This document shows, in pieces, positions 8,106-17,491 of a stretch of 64,000 bases of DNA. Numbering within the stretch: position 1 is the first letter of the stretch; each line of letters begins with the position of its first letter. The DNA lies in assembly GCA_038205115.1 (NCBI GenBank), contig JBBRCE010000010.1, forward strand, positions 1 through 64,000. The letters run 5' to 3'. Source of the stretch: JBBRCE01 sp038205115. GTDB lineage: Bacteria > Planctomycetota > Planctomycetia > Pirellulales > JBBRCE01. The position numbers were made by a program, and so were the translations under genes. The notes beneath the pieces were generated by a model that saw nothing but the letters and a program-made list of their open reading frames with translations, had not been told where the DNA came from and ran no database searches.

Positions 8106-10397
8106 CTATTTGGTTTCGATGTCGATGGTCTTTTTGATCATCAAGCCTGGGTCGAAATGGGCCTCGCCGCCTTTGGGTGTGTGCTGCAAGTAGCCCTTGA
8201 TGTCCGTGGCCGTGTAGAACGGATGAACGGCCCGGTCGACAATGTTTTCGCCACGTAGAATTTCCGCACAAGGGAATTCATAGGGGTTGGCAAACATGCT
8301 GATCCGTTCCTTGCCCAGCGAGGGTTGCACTTTGATGGCACCCGTCTTGGGGAAACGCAACGTTTCGCCGGCGGCCACCGTTTGCGGTGCCACGAGCAGC
8401 ACTTTTTCGCCTTTGACGCCGGTGCCGATCAGCTCCACGTACATCGCGACATGCGACTTGTTTTTGACGGTGATGAACATCTCGTCGCCGGGAGCGAAGA
8501 TGTTGTTCTTTTTGTTGGTCGTCAGCACCAAGTTGGCCGCTTCGGGACTGGCTTGCAAATCGGGGCGAGTGAGGCCATCGACAGGCACGATCGGAATACC
8601 AATTCCCAGCGCTCGCACGACCTGATCGTAGTAGTCTTCCCACATGTCGCGACGCACCACGCCACCGGCGGCCAGCGGCAGCAGGCCGAGGCCCGTGAAC
8701 GTAGGCGTGCGAAAGATGTGTTCCAGATCGGCTGGCGAAGCCAAGCCCAATTCGGAACTGGCCACCGGCAGCGAGAGCGCGGAGTCCAGAAAGTTTTGCG
8801 AGACAGGCGTGAGCGGTTCGACTTTCTGCGACTTGCCGAGCACGCGTTCCATGGCGCCCATGAAGCGATCGGTATCTTCTTTGACGAGCGGCTTCATGAC
8901 TTTTTCTTCGGGATACAGCTCAAGCAAAAAGCGTTTATCCAAGCCGCTACTGCCGGGCAGTTTCAAGACGGCATCGCGGACGTTATCGCTAAATTCTTTC
9001 ATGCCGCGATCGTGGCAGCGAATGCACGACAGCCCGTTGCGGACGACTTTATCGAGGGCCGCTTTATCGGTGACGATTTCGGTGGGCGCGGCCTCGATTC
9101 GTGCGCCGGAGCCGAGCGCCAACAGGTAGCCTTGCAGACCGTTGGGCAGTGTGAAGATCATCTCGCCGCCCACCGGGTGTAGGTTGAGCGGATCGATGAA
9201 CATGTTTTCGTTGCCCTTGCTGGTGCGGAAGTCGAAGCTCTTCCAGTAGCTGCCGTCTCGCGAGCGATGACGTTCCACCACGCGATTGTTGCGCGACACG
9301 AACGAAATGCTCATGCCGGCTCGTTGTGCCACGCGATCGTCCACTTCACGCTGCGAATCGATGGCCAGCATTTTCTCCAAGTCGGCCAGTTCGAATGGCA
9401 GTTGTAAAAAGTCTTCGTACAGTGGCGGCAGAGTCGCGTTGCTGCTGAACCAGTCGGCTCGCAAGTAGGCAATTGGCCGCACCATCTCGGACGGTACGAT
9501 AAACTCCTGCATGAGTTGGTCGAAAGTTTCCGAATCTTGGTACAAAGCCGCGTAGGGATACTCCAGCAGTGCCAGGTCAAACAAGTTGAAGTTTGCCCGC
9601 CCGCTGGCGTGACCGTCGCGATACTTCTGATAGGGCTGCTTTTGCCAACCGAGTTCTCGCAGGTCGATGGCAAACACGGTAGCCGTTTTGCCGTCGATCA
9701 CTTTGGGATGCACAATGCGGCGTTCCCAACTGAGATGGTTGATGGCCTTGCACAGGGCTTGATACTGCAGATCGAGTTCCGCCCGCGACGCGCCGGCGGT
9801 GAGCATGTGATTGGTGCTGAAGAACCGCACGTAACGGCGATCCGCCACGTTGAGCGTGCTGACGTAACCATGAATTTGCTTGAGCACGTAGTCGACACCC
9901 ACCACATCCTTGAGCCCGGGATCAACGTCTTTGGCCACCGGTTGTTCGACATCCGCCGGAAACTCCGGCGCGCCGGCCGAAATCCAGTTACGAATCGCTT
10001 CGATGTCCTCACCACGCAACTTGGGACGCCCCCCGGGCGGCATGACGACATCGTTGTCGTCGGACGTCACCATTTTGATCAGCGTGGATTCTTCTGGCTT
10101 GCCGGGCGTGACTTCCTGCTTGTCTTTGACCAGGATTTTGTGGTCGAGAATCTTGAGCCCCGCGGCCGGGCTCTTGTTGCCGTGGCACTCCGCGCACGAA
10201 GCACGGAAGATGCCTTTAACGCTGGCCGCCAGGGCCGGCCCGTCAAATTTCGCCGGCGCGTTGGCTTTTTTTGCGGCGTCGCCATCGGCCGCCAGCAGTG
10301 GGCCGGCGACGAAGCAGCTAGCCAGCGCCAGAATGACCAGCGAACTGGCGCGCGTCGCGCGGCTGGCGAGAACGGAATGGAAAATTTCGCGTATCAT
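8106..10397 (-). CDS. Di-haem planctomycete cytochrome c protein with DUF4384-like tail
   Basis: A 763-aa exported protein with a signal peptide (SLVILALASCFVAGPLLAAD). The first haem site is CAECHG (Cys68, Cys71, His72) in a PSCyt1-type domain that continues to VVMPPGGRPKL and IRNWISAGAP, containing a possible distal Met. A second CxxCH (CIRCHDRGM; Cys458, Cys461, His462) lies in the middle. Residues about 620-720 (APGDEMFITVKN, then AAGETLRFP) resemble DUF4384, a beta domain often found in proteins encoded near caspase-like peptidases. It is the first gene of the set ending in the CHAT protein. A redox or sensing role in the periplasm is inferred; no enzymatic domain is apparent. Confidence 0.88.
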   Translation of the reverse strand: MIREIFHSVLASRATRASSLVILALASCFVAGPLLAADGDAAKKANAPAKFDGPALAASVKGIFRASCAECHGNKSPAAGLKILDHKILVKDKQEVTPGKPEESTLIKMVTSDDNDVVMPPGGRPKLRGEDIEAIRNWISAGAPEFPADVEQPVAKDVDPGLKDVVGVDYVLKQIHGYVSTLNVADRRYVRFFSTNHMLTAGASRAELDLQYQALCKAINHLSWERRIVHPKVIDGKTATVFAIDLRELGWQKQPYQKYRDGHASGRANFNLFDLALLEYPYAALYQDSETFDQLMQEFIVPSEMVRPIAYLRADWFSSNATLPPLYEDFLQLPFELADLEKMLAIDSQREVDDRVAQRAGMSISFVSRNNRVVERHRSRDGSYWKSFDFRTSKGNENMFIDPLNLHPVGGEMIFTLPNGLQGYLLALGSGARIEAAPTEIVTDKAALDKVVRNGLSCIRCHDRGMKEFSDNVRDAVLKLPGSSGLDKRFLLELYPEEKVMKPLVKEDTDRFMGAMERVLGKSQKVEPLTPVSQNFLDSALSLPVASSELGLASPADLEHIFRTPTFTGLGLLPLAAGGVVRRDMWEDYYDQVVRALGIGIPIVPVDGLTRPDLQASPEAANLVLTTNKKNNIFAPGDEMFITVKNKSHVAMYVELIGTGVKGEKVLLVAPQTVAAGETLRFPKTGAIKVQPSLGKERISMFANPYEFPCAEILRGENIVDRAVHPFYTATDIKGYLQHTPKGGEAHFDPGLMIKKTIDIETK

Positions 10398-10939
10398 GGT
10401 CTTCAGGCTCCGGTTCGTGAGATTGATTCCTGCAAACTAAACGCGAGCTAGCGGAAAAGCGGACAGCGCTGGTCCACAACCGCGCAGGGCTCAATGCGGC
10501 GATCCGCAAAAAACAGTGTAATCTGTGGCGACGCCGGAAAAAACTGCCCGCGTCACGCCACCAAAGAGTTTAACCTTTTGTGACCGCCTGTTGCGAGCCG
10601 CGGCGCTGTTCGGTTTGCCATCTCGGGCTGAGATTCGCCGCCTGATGGCAGCAAATCCGGCAACATCGGCTCATTCTTCGCAGGCACTGGCAAATGCGTT
10701 GGCCAGCACGTCCTGGGCGGAAAAATCGAGGGTAATCGCGCATAAAGAGCGCTGATTCTGCTAGCGTTACCCGATAAATGCTACGAACGGACATTGTCTT
10801 GCGACTTCGCGTAAACTCGCGGCATCTTGGCTGCCGAAGTAAACAGCGGACGGTAGCGACCGGAATCTTTTCCGGCCGGTGCAACCCGGAACCAACTACC
10901 GGCCGGATCCTCGTCTGACGCAAGCCAAGGAAGGTTTTC
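10398..10939. other. Divergent intergenic region with a 9-bp inverted repeat
   Basis: Lies between the minus-strand cytochrome c gene and the plus-strand glycosyltransferase gene. No supported coding frame. A perfect inverted repeat, CCGGCCGGT at 10872-10880 and ACCGGCCGG at 10898-10906, sits 33 bp upstream of the GTG start and could form a hairpin in the leader or be a dimeric protein site. Promoters for both genes are expected here, but I could not place them. Confidence 0.45.
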
Positions 10940-11890
10940 GTGCCCAGGCTCTCGATTATTATCCCCTCGTTGGGAAATACCTCAGGTTGGGAAAACAGTT
11001 TGGCTTCTGTGCTGCAAAATCGGCCAGAAGATAGCGAACTGTTAGCCGTAACTCATGGTCCCTACAGCGATCCCTATGCGCTGGCCGGCGAAGTTCGTTT
11101 CATTGAAGCGAACTCCAATCAAGGTTGGACCGACTGCGTGAACCTGGCCGTGAAAGCCAGTTCTGGCGCCATTTTGCATCTGCTGACCAGCGGCATGGAA
11201 GTCAGCGACGGTTGGGCGAACGCGGCGATTAGCCACTTTGCCAACCCGCGCGTGGCCATGGTCTCGCCGCTGATCGTCAATCCTCGCAATTCCAATCAGT
11301 TGGAATCTGCCGGCATTCGTTGCGGTCTCGGCGGCAGCCGACGAATCGCTAAAGATCCGCGTCAATCGATCGGCCCATCAACCCTGGCGGGCTTTTATCG
11401 CGCGCAAGCGGTTGAACTCGCCGGCGGTTTTGCCAGCGATGTGGGCGACCAACTGGCCGACTTAGACATGGCGCTCTCCCTGCGACAAGCCGATTGGCAG
11501 AACGTGGTTGAACCCGCCTCGCGGGTTATGCGGACCAGCGTTCAGCGCACGCATGCATCTGCGTACAGCCAAGGTCTGCACGCGGAGCGCTTGTTTTGGC
11601 GGCATACCAGCCATACTGGCTGGGCGAATCGGCTTTTCCATCCGCTTGCGGCCATGGCCGAAGTGGCCGCTGTGATCACGCCCTGGGGCATGGCGGCACA
11701 ATTGGCCGGACGAGCCGTGGCTTGCTGCAATCGGGGCGAATACGCACGACATCGTCAGCATTTGCAGGAAATTCCCGCACCGATGTCGGTGATTGCCGGC
11801 AGTTCGGCCCGCTTCGCGCAATTGCGAATCGATGGCCCACACTCCGCGCATTCGTCCAGCGCAACATCGAAAACCCAGCGCGCCGCGTAA
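10940..11890 (+). CDS. Glycosyltransferase family 2-like protein
   Basis: 316 aa with the GT-A N-terminal pattern: a beta strand LSIIIPSLGN, then ANSNQGWTDCVNLAVKASSGAILHLL, where NxGxxxxxN recalls the rhamnosyltransferase-type GT2 fold. A DLDMALSLRQADW segment corresponds to the late acidic motif of GT2 enzymes. The usual DxD is not clear (LLTSGMEV at its place), so activity is uncertain. The GTG start is supported by AAGGAAGG ending about 6 nt upstream. It precedes a membrane/linker protein, a CpsD-like ATPase and an ExeA-like ATPase on the same strand, consistent with surface polysaccharide assembly. Confidence 0.75.
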   Translation: MPRLSIIIPSLGNTSGWENSLASVLQNRPEDSELLAVTHGPYSDPYALAGEVRFIEANSNQGWTDCVNLAVKASSGAILHLLTSGMEVSDGWANAAISHFANPRVAMVSPLIVNPRNSNQLESAGIRCGLGGSRRIAKDPRQSIGPSTLAGFYRAQAVELAGGFASDVGDQLADLDMALSLRQADWQNVVEPASRVMRTSVQRTHASAYSQGLHAERLFWRHTSHTGWANRLFHPLAAMAEVAAVITPWGMAAQLAGRAVACCNRGEYARHRQHLQEIPAPMSVIAGSSARFAQLRIDGPHSAHSSSATSKTQRAA

Positions 11891-12278
11891 TCGCTGTTTG
11901 AGGCGTGACGGCTATCTGGCAACGTCGCGCGCTGCAGCGTCAGCGGCCTTACGTTGCTAGCGTTCAATTACGGGCAATCGATTGCCGGCGCTGGTTCGCG
12001 ACGTTGAATCGCATTTGCACTTCTGCGGGCGTCGCGTGCTGCATTCGACGGAGCGTCGAGCAGCGTCGCATCTCACAAACTGCTGGCATTAATCGGCAAG
12101 CGACAACGGAGTTGAGCTGATTCTGGCGCGATGATCGCGTGAGAAGTGTGCTTGGAGCCAATTACCGGCCGTTAAAGTCCGCGTAATCGAAATACCGCTC
12201 AAGATCGATACAACTGGACCCGATAAATAGCGACGTCGGAAATAGTCCCATTACCTGCGCGCATCGTCGCGAATTCCC
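11891..12278. other. Intergenic region, nothing recognised
   Basis: 388 bp between the glycosyltransferase and the following plus-strand gene. No supported coding frame and no clear promoter or repeat could be identified. Confidence 0.4.
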
Positions 12279-13385
12279 ATGAATGACATTGCCAGCGAAT
12301 TTGCCGTTGCGTCCAGCTCCGGTCCTCATGCTGGCGGCCCGTCGTTGATCATTCGATTGCCAGACCTCAACGCGCTTAGCAAGCCGAGCTTGAAGCTGTT
12401 TCAATCCAACGACGAAGCCGTTGCTCTCGATCCGGAAAAATCGACGGTGCCCAAGTCAATCAGGCGAATCGACGCTGCTGTGCAACCGGCGAGCAAGCCG
12501 GCCGCCGCGGACGCAACGATTGCTGTCGCCGCGCCTACAACCACTTCCAAATGGCTGATTGCCGGACGCAGCGGTGCAAACGCGGCGGTGGCAACTTCCA
12601 AGATTCTGGCCAATCGGATTCGCGGCAAATTACAGAGCGTGAATTGGGCGGCACTCGCGGCGGCAATCGGCGTGGTGGCGATCAAGATTTTGCCCTCGCG
12701 TGGGCAGTTCCTGGCAATTACCGGCGTGTTGCTGCTGGGCGCAGCGTTGATGACACGAGGGCATATTTCGCGGCCCAATGCTCGTAATTCGCGAATTGAA
12801 CCGGCGGTTGCGAACGTCAATTCGCCCGTCGATTCGGGTGGGTTGGGACTGGCGCTGCCTTCGCCCGGCCAGCCCGTCGCAATTCCGAATTCGGCGGCCG
12901 CTCCACAATTCGATCGAAATGTTGCCAATCAAGGCGGAATGTCTCTGCCCAGTTTGCAGCCGCCAGCCGGGACTGGCAACCTGCCCACTCCTGGGCCGCG
13001 CTCGCAAATCGATCAATCATCGCCCAACCAAAAACCGAACTGGCCGTCGAACCCCGCGCAATCTTACGAAGCCAAACGCCCGCCGGAAAGCGACGTGCGT
13101 GGCGGTCGGTTATCGGATTCGCCAATTCCGCCAATCGTCGACCCGCGCGATCGTGTGCCGTATCTGCCGCCGAATGCACCGGTTTTGGCCGAGTCGCCCG
13201 CAGGCGGAAGCGCCGCACCGTACGCAGGCGGAATGTCGCCGCGCGTTGCCAGTCGCGAAACGATCAATCGACCCGTTGCGCCGCCCAGCGGCACTCTGCA
13301 ACAACCGGCTGCGCGTTTAGACGGAAACATCGCTTATCCCCCGATACGAGGCAGCTATGACCGCGCTGGATCGAGCGTTTATTAA
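12279..13385 (+). CDS. Pro/Ser/Ala-rich membrane protein of unknown function
   Basis: 368 aa. Residues 1-130 are low-complexity and Ala/Thr-rich. A hydrophobic region at about 128-165 (WAALAAAIGVVAIKILP, then FLAITGVLLLGAALM) suggests one hairpin or two short membrane segments. The rest is a disordered Pro/Gln/Asn-rich stretch. No catalytic motif is visible. The next gene starts 29 bp before its stop, in another frame, so the two are probably co-translated. By position it could be the membrane partner of the downstream BY-kinase-like ATPase, as Wzz-type proteins are in capsule loci, but it has no Wzz motif. Confidence 0.7.
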   Translation: MNDIASEFAVASSSGPHAGGPSLIIRLPDLNALSKPSLKLFQSNDEAVALDPEKSTVPKSIRRIDAAVQPASKPAAADATIAVAAPTTTSKWLIAGRSGANAAVATSKILANRIRGKLQSVNWAALAAAIGVVAIKILPSRGQFLAITGVLLLGAALMTRGHISRPNARNSRIEPAVANVNSPVDSGGLGLALPSPGQPVAIPNSAAAPQFDRNVANQGGMSLPSLQPPAGTGNLPTPGPRSQIDQSSPNQKPNWPSNPAQSYEAKRPPESDVRGGRLSDSPIPPIVDPRDRVPYLPPNAPVLAESPAGGSAAPYAGGMSPRVASRETINRPVAPPSGTLQQPAARLDGNIAYPPIRGSYDRAGSSVY

Positions 13386-14868
13386 AGCGTATCGCGACGA
13401 GCAAAAAACTCAGTCGCCAGCCGCCGAACCTGCCCATCACCCGGCGACCGTGGTGCCGATGCCGCACGCCCGTCGATTTTTCGAACGTGCTGGCGCCGTG
13501 AAACCGAATTTGACGCCCGTTGGCGAAGAGCCGATCGTCGTCGAGCCGACGCCCGTAAAAACCATGGTCATGCACGAATTGCAATTAGATATCTCGCAGG
13601 ACGTTTCGACGCCGCACGCAGCCTCACTCGATCAGCCGACCGTGACAACGGCATTGCCGAAATCGCCGGCAGCCGCGCAAGCTCCGGCAGCTCGGCTTGC
13701 AATGGCGGAGGCCATCGCGCCGCAGTGGGCAACCCCACCGGCCGAAACCGATAGCGCGCCAGTCGCACCGCTCGCGCATCCCGGTGTAATCAAATCCAGG
13801 CAACTCGCCGCGGTTGAACCCAACGTCGAAGCCGCCACAACTGCAACGTCATTCGACGGAGAAAATCTCGTCGCGCCCGCCAATATTGAGCTCAAGTTGC
13901 CCAGGCTCGTCTTTCCGCGACGTGATTCGTCGGCGGTTCCGCCCGGCAAGTGGCCAGCAAGTTCGCTACCCAACCCGTTTGCACTTAAAGGCAAACCACT
14001 CGCTTCGCTCGAATCTGGCGTTACGCAAGTGGCAGCTAGTCCTGCCGAGCCGGTTGTGACTCGCCTAACGTTAACGGCTGGCGAAAACGCGGATGCGAGT
14101 TCGCTGCAGGACACGTTTAACGCCGTCGCCGACGATGACGACACTTACAAGACGCTGCCGGCGATTTTGCCGCTTTCTGCTTTTCGTAGTGAGCCGGTCG
14201 TGACGCCATTTCGCGCCGCGCTGGAAGTCGATCATTTTCTATGGCCGACCGAATGCGAGAAACTGTTTAAAAAAGCGCAACAGAGCTTTGACGCATTCGT
14301 GAAGCCCATGCAGCAGGCCTCCAAACAGGGACAAAAGTGTTTGGCGATCACCAGTTGCCGGATTGGCGAGGGTCGAACCACGTTTACGCTGACCGCTGCC
14401 AGGCATTTGGCTGCCCGCGGAATGCGTGTCGTTTTGCTCGACGCTGACTTTGCTCGCCCGATTTTAGCGGCGCGGCTGGGATTGGCGGTCGACAGCGGTT
14501 GGGAAGCGATCATTGCCGGCGAAGCTCAAGTGGCCGACGTGCTCATCGAATCGCTGACCGACCGACTCTCGCTGCTTCCGCTGGCTGGTCCACTCGACGT
14601 GGCGGCTTTCACCGCCAATCTCCGCGGCGCAACGATGTTAGGCGTGCTGAAACAGCATTTTGACGTCGTGCTCTTGGACTGCTGCGCAGCCGAAGGCGCG
14701 GGACGGCTGGCTTTGGATGCGCTGGTTTCTTCTGGCCAATTGGATGCCGCGTTAACGCTTCGAGACGTGCGCCGCACATCATTGATTGAAGTTCGCGAAA
14801 TCCAGCTGCGTTTGCACGCAGCCGAAATTCGCTGTTTGGGCATGGCCGAAAATTTCTGCGCTCCGTAA
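13357..14868 (+). CDS. CpsD/CapB-like (BY-kinase-like) P-loop ATPase
   Basis: 503 aa. Residues 1-290 are a disordered Pro/Ala/Thr-rich region. The C-terminal 200 residues are a MinD/BY-kinase-type P-loop domain: Walker A in SCRIGEGRTT (residues about 333-342), A' in VVLLDADFARP, and Walker B in FDVVLLDCCA. In tyrosine autokinases the loop is normally GEGKS/T; here the lysine position is Arg340. No C-terminal tyrosine cluster is present. Nucleotide binding may be altered, and classical autophosphorylation on a Tyr tail is unlikely. It sits between a membrane/linker protein (29-bp overlap) and an ExeA-like ATPase, which supports a regulatory role in exopolysaccharide production. Confidence 0.82.
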   Translation: MTALDRAFIKAYRDEQKTQSPAAEPAHHPATVVPMPHARRFFERAGAVKPNLTPVGEEPIVVEPTPVKTMVMHELQLDISQDVSTPHAASLDQPTVTTALPKSPAAAQAPAARLAMAEAIAPQWATPPAETDSAPVAPLAHPGVIKSRQLAAVEPNVEAATTATSFDGENLVAPANIELKLPRLVFPRRDSSAVPPGKWPASSLPNPFALKGKPLASLESGVTQVAASPAEPVVTRLTLTAGENADASSLQDTFNAVADDDDTYKTLPAILPLSAFRSEPVVTPFRAALEVDHFLWPTECEKLFKKAQQSFDAFVKPMQQASKQGQKCLAITSCRIGEGRTTFTLTAARHLAARGMRVVLLDADFARPILAARLGLAVDSGWEAIIAGEAQVADVLIESLTDRLSLLPLAGPLDVAAFTANLRGATMLGVLKQHFDVVLLDCCAAEGAGRLALDALVSSGQLDAALTLRDVRRTSLIEVREIQLRLHAAEIRCLGMAENFCAP

Positions 14869-14913
14869 ATTCACTTGGCGTTTTAATTCACACATAACGC
14901 AAAGCATACGCAA

Positions 14914-15732
14914 ATGTACGAATCACACTGGCGATTGGAATGTCGGCCTTTCGAGCAGATTGCCGACGCACGTTTTTATTATCCCAGCGAAAGCCATCAA
15001 GGCGCATTGCTCAAATTGCGGTATACGGTGGAAAACCGTCGTGGCGCCGTGCTGCTCTGCGGCGCGGCTGGCGGCGGAAAAACCCTACTGGTCTCGCTGC
15101 TGAAGCGTCAGCTAAGCGAATCGTACGGGCCGTTTGCGCATCTGGTGTTTCCCAAGATGCCGGTTGCCGAACTCTTGAATTATCTGGCAACTGAACTCGG
15201 CGCACCGGTCGGCAGTCAGCAACTGACCATCGACGGCGGCATTCGTCGCATTCAACATCGTTTGGAAGAAGTTGCCGCGCAGGACAAACATGCCGTAGCC
15301 GCTATCGACGAAGCACACATCATTGATGACGTCGGTACCTTTGATGCGCTGCGGATGCTGCTCAACTTCGAGCCCAGCGGTCGGCCCGGCTTGACACTCA
15401 TTTTGGTCGGTCAACCGTCGCTGCTGCCGCTGATGGATCGCATGCCGGGGCTCGAAGAACGATTGGGCGTGAAATGCTTACTGCGTCCGTTGTCGATCGA
15501 AGAAACCTTCAGTTACGTCAATCACCGCATGTCGGCAGCCGGCGCTAAGCAAACGATCTTTCAAACCGCCGCGCTGGAAACGCTGCACGAACTCACCCAG
15601 GGCTCGGCGCGTCGGATCAATCGGCTTTGTGATCTGGCGCTGCTGGTGGGATTTGCCGAGGACCGGCACGAGATCGGCCCCGAGCATCTGGAAGCTGTCA
15701 GCCAAGAGTTGATGGCAGTGACTCCCGAGTAG
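14914..15732 (+). CDS. ExeA/GspA-like AAA ATPase
   Basis: 272 aa AAA ATPase of the ExeA type. It begins MYESHWRLECRPFEQIADARFYY, the usual N-terminus of this family (xxYxxFGLxxxPF). Walker A is GAAGGGKT (residues 50-57), Walker B is AAIDEAH, and the sensor segment is LILVGQPSLLP. No transmembrane or peptidoglycan-binding domain follows, so it is the soluble, short form. In exopolysaccharide loci such ATPases accompany chain-length and tyrosine-kinase proteins, matching the neighbour at 13357-14868, 45 bp upstream. Confidence 0.88.
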   Translation: MYESHWRLECRPFEQIADARFYYPSESHQGALLKLRYTVENRRGAVLLCGAAGGGKTLLVSLLKRQLSESYGPFAHLVFPKMPVAELLNYLATELGAPVGSQQLTIDGGIRRIQHRLEEVAAQDKHAVAAIDEAHIIDDVGTFDALRMLLNFEPSGRPGLTLILVGQPSLLPLMDRMPGLEERLGVKCLLRPLSIEETFSYVNHRMSAAGAKQTIFQTAALETLHELTQGSARRINRLCDLALLVGFAEDRHEIGPEHLEAVSQELMAVTPE

Positions 15733-15922
15733 TCGCGGCATGGGCGACACGGGCGAGCAGCGCGGCGTAAACGGTAGTTTGTGCTGTGTTGGTAAAGCAG
15801 TCCTAATCGGAAGTTGGCAATCTTCAGTTAAGCTGTGATGCCTAAGTGTTCGATAGCTTCAAAACGGGTTGCTATCACACCGCGCACGAAGCTAGAGCGG
15901 CCGCGCCGCCGGGAGTTGCCAA

Positions 15923-16210
15923 ATGGAGTTCAATCGCAATCAATTTTTCTTGCTGGGCATGCTGCTCTTGCTGCTCGGTGTGCAGTTTCGGATGGTCGAC
16001 TCGTTTCAACTGAACGATAAAGTCACGAAAGTTCTGGCGAATCACTCGCAGCAGACTCCCACAGCCACGATCGCATCGCTGATTCCGGCGGACGCGCCGC
16101 TGCCTCACAAAGTGATTCACCCGCCGCAGTGGCTTGGCTATTCGATGATTTCGATTGGCTCCGTGCTGATTCTGCACGCTCTGGCAATGACTAAGCCGGC
16201 CGGCGGCTGA
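15923..16210 (+). CDS. Small two-segment membrane protein, unknown function
   Basis: 95 aa with two hydrophobic segments: FFLLGMLLLLLGVQF near residues 8-22 and LGYSMISIGSVLILHAL near 71-87. They are joined by a loop of about 48 residues, which in this topology lies on one side of the membrane. A GGGAG sequence at 15911-15915 lies 7 nt before the ATG and supports this start. No family is recognised. It lies about 190 bp after the ExeA-like gene. Confidence 0.72.
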   Translation: MEFNRNQFFLLGMLLLLLGVQFRMVDSFQLNDKVTKVLANHSQQTPTATIASLIPADAPLPHKVIHPPQWLGYSMISIGSVLILHALAMTKPAGG

Positions 16211-16305
16211 CGCTTGAACCGGCACCGCTGACGAATTCGCCGTGAGGCTGTTCGTTGGCGCTAAGGGTTTTCAGTCGGCGGCGCCGCGATCCGCAACAAG
16301 GCAAA

Positions 16306-17403
16306 TCAGGCAGCCGACGCGCGGTTGTTGGCCGCTTTCGGCTCGCTGGTCGCGTCGCGCCACAATTCCGAGACCACCGACCAAAAACTCTTGTAGACGG
16401 TACGGTGGTAAATCGAGTTTTCCGGTAAACCGGCCATCAAGCGGCGATGCGCCTTGGCCAGATTATGGTACGGAAGCGACGGAAACAAATGATGCAGGGC
16501 GTGATATCGCAGGTGCAACGGGAAGAAAAGTTCGGTCACGACCGGCATGCCTTCAATATTGACCGAGTCTTCCAGTTGTTCCAAGTGCGACATCGCCTCG
16601 CCATCGTTGCGGTAATGATGCGCGGCCATGTTGCGAATGTAGTTCAACCCCAGCGTCAGCACGGCAATGCAATACATCTTGAACACGTAAGCAGGCTCGC
16701 GGAAACCGACGCAAACGGCCACGGATAAGGCAAAGCAGCGCAGAAAACAGGCGAATTCCAACCAAGCCCAGGTCTTCAGCGGAGCGTTGTTGGGAATCGT
16801 CAGGCGATGCTTGAAGTTGATCACAAACGACGACATATGCTCCAGCAACCACTTTCGCAGTGGCGGATAGCAAAACGACAGCGGCGTGCCGATCAGAAAT
16901 CGTAAAAAGATGTAGACGGGCAATAGCGGCACTTGCATCCAGAACAGCACCAGTTGTCCCCAGCGACCGGCACCAATCGGCAAATACTCGCCGTCATGCA
17001 CGGTGCCATAATGGCGGCTGTTGTGGTGGTCGATGTGGTTTTCGTAAAAGAACGAGGGCATTAACAACGGAATTCCAAACAAGACATTCCAGGCGATGCG
17101 AAATTTCAGCATTTCGCCGGTTCGCATGTGCGTAATTTCGTGGATGTAACTGCCCACGCGAAACAGAGCAAAGCCAGCAATCAGGTAGGCTGCGGCCGAC
17201 AACCAGGTAACGCCCGGTGTCTTTAAGAAGCAGGTGGCACAGCCGTAACCAACCGCGCCGGTCAGCAGCATATCCGTCCAATAAATGAACGAGTTATGGA
17301 CGAACAAGTCGCCAATCAGTTTCCGCGCTTCGCGAAATGAAAATGCCGGATGTTCCGGAGCCATTTCGTCGCGGGGACTGTCCATCGTCAGAATTTCGGC
17401 CAT
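16306..17403 (-). CDS. Membrane fatty acid desaturase (paralogue 1)
   Basis: 365-aa di-iron membrane desaturase. The histidine boxes are HEITH (88-92), HIDHHxxxH (123-131) and HALHHLF (near 303). Hydrophobic segments at about 43-60, 65-85, 105-120 and 155-175 match the four-helix plan. It would introduce a double bond or hydroxyl into an acyl chain at the inner membrane; the regiochemistry cannot be read from sequence. It shares many blocks with the adjacent gene at 17492-18640 (LFxxxxxIxWTD, PYHNLAKAHRRLM), so the pair is a tandem duplication, 88 bp apart. Confidence 0.93.
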   Translation of the reverse strand: MAEILTMDSPRDEMAPEHPAFSFREARKLIGDLFVHNSFIYWTDMLLTGAVGYGCATCFLKTPGVTWLSAAAYLIAGFALFRVGSYIHEITHMRTGEMLKFRIAWNVLFGIPLLMPSFFYENHIDHHNSRHYGTVHDGEYLPIGAGRWGQLVLFWMQVPLLPVYIFLRFLIGTPLSFCYPPLRKWLLEHMSSFVINFKHRLTIPNNAPLKTWAWLEFACFLRCFALSVAVCVGFREPAYVFKMYCIAVLTLGLNYIRNMAAHHYRNDGEAMSHLEQLEDSVNIEGMPVVTELFFPLHLRYHALHHLFPSLPYHNLAKAHRRLMAGLPENSIYHRTVYKSFWSVVSELWRDATSEPKAANNRASAA

Positions 17404-17491
17404 GAGAATTTTTCAGTGCGAACTTGGGTTTCAATTGCAGTTGTCGAAAAACCAAACAGCACGCGTGCGCTCGCGGATGGATCTGCACGGA

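Noticed and set aside
8325..10451. Long plus-strand frames (285 and 311 aa) opposite the cytochrome c gene
   Set aside because: Gln/His/Arg-rich without domain pattern and antisense to a well-supported gene.
10525..10755. Small plus-strand frame of 76 aa in the divergent gap
   Set aside because: No ribosome-binding site, no motif, and it lies in a region expected to contain promoters.
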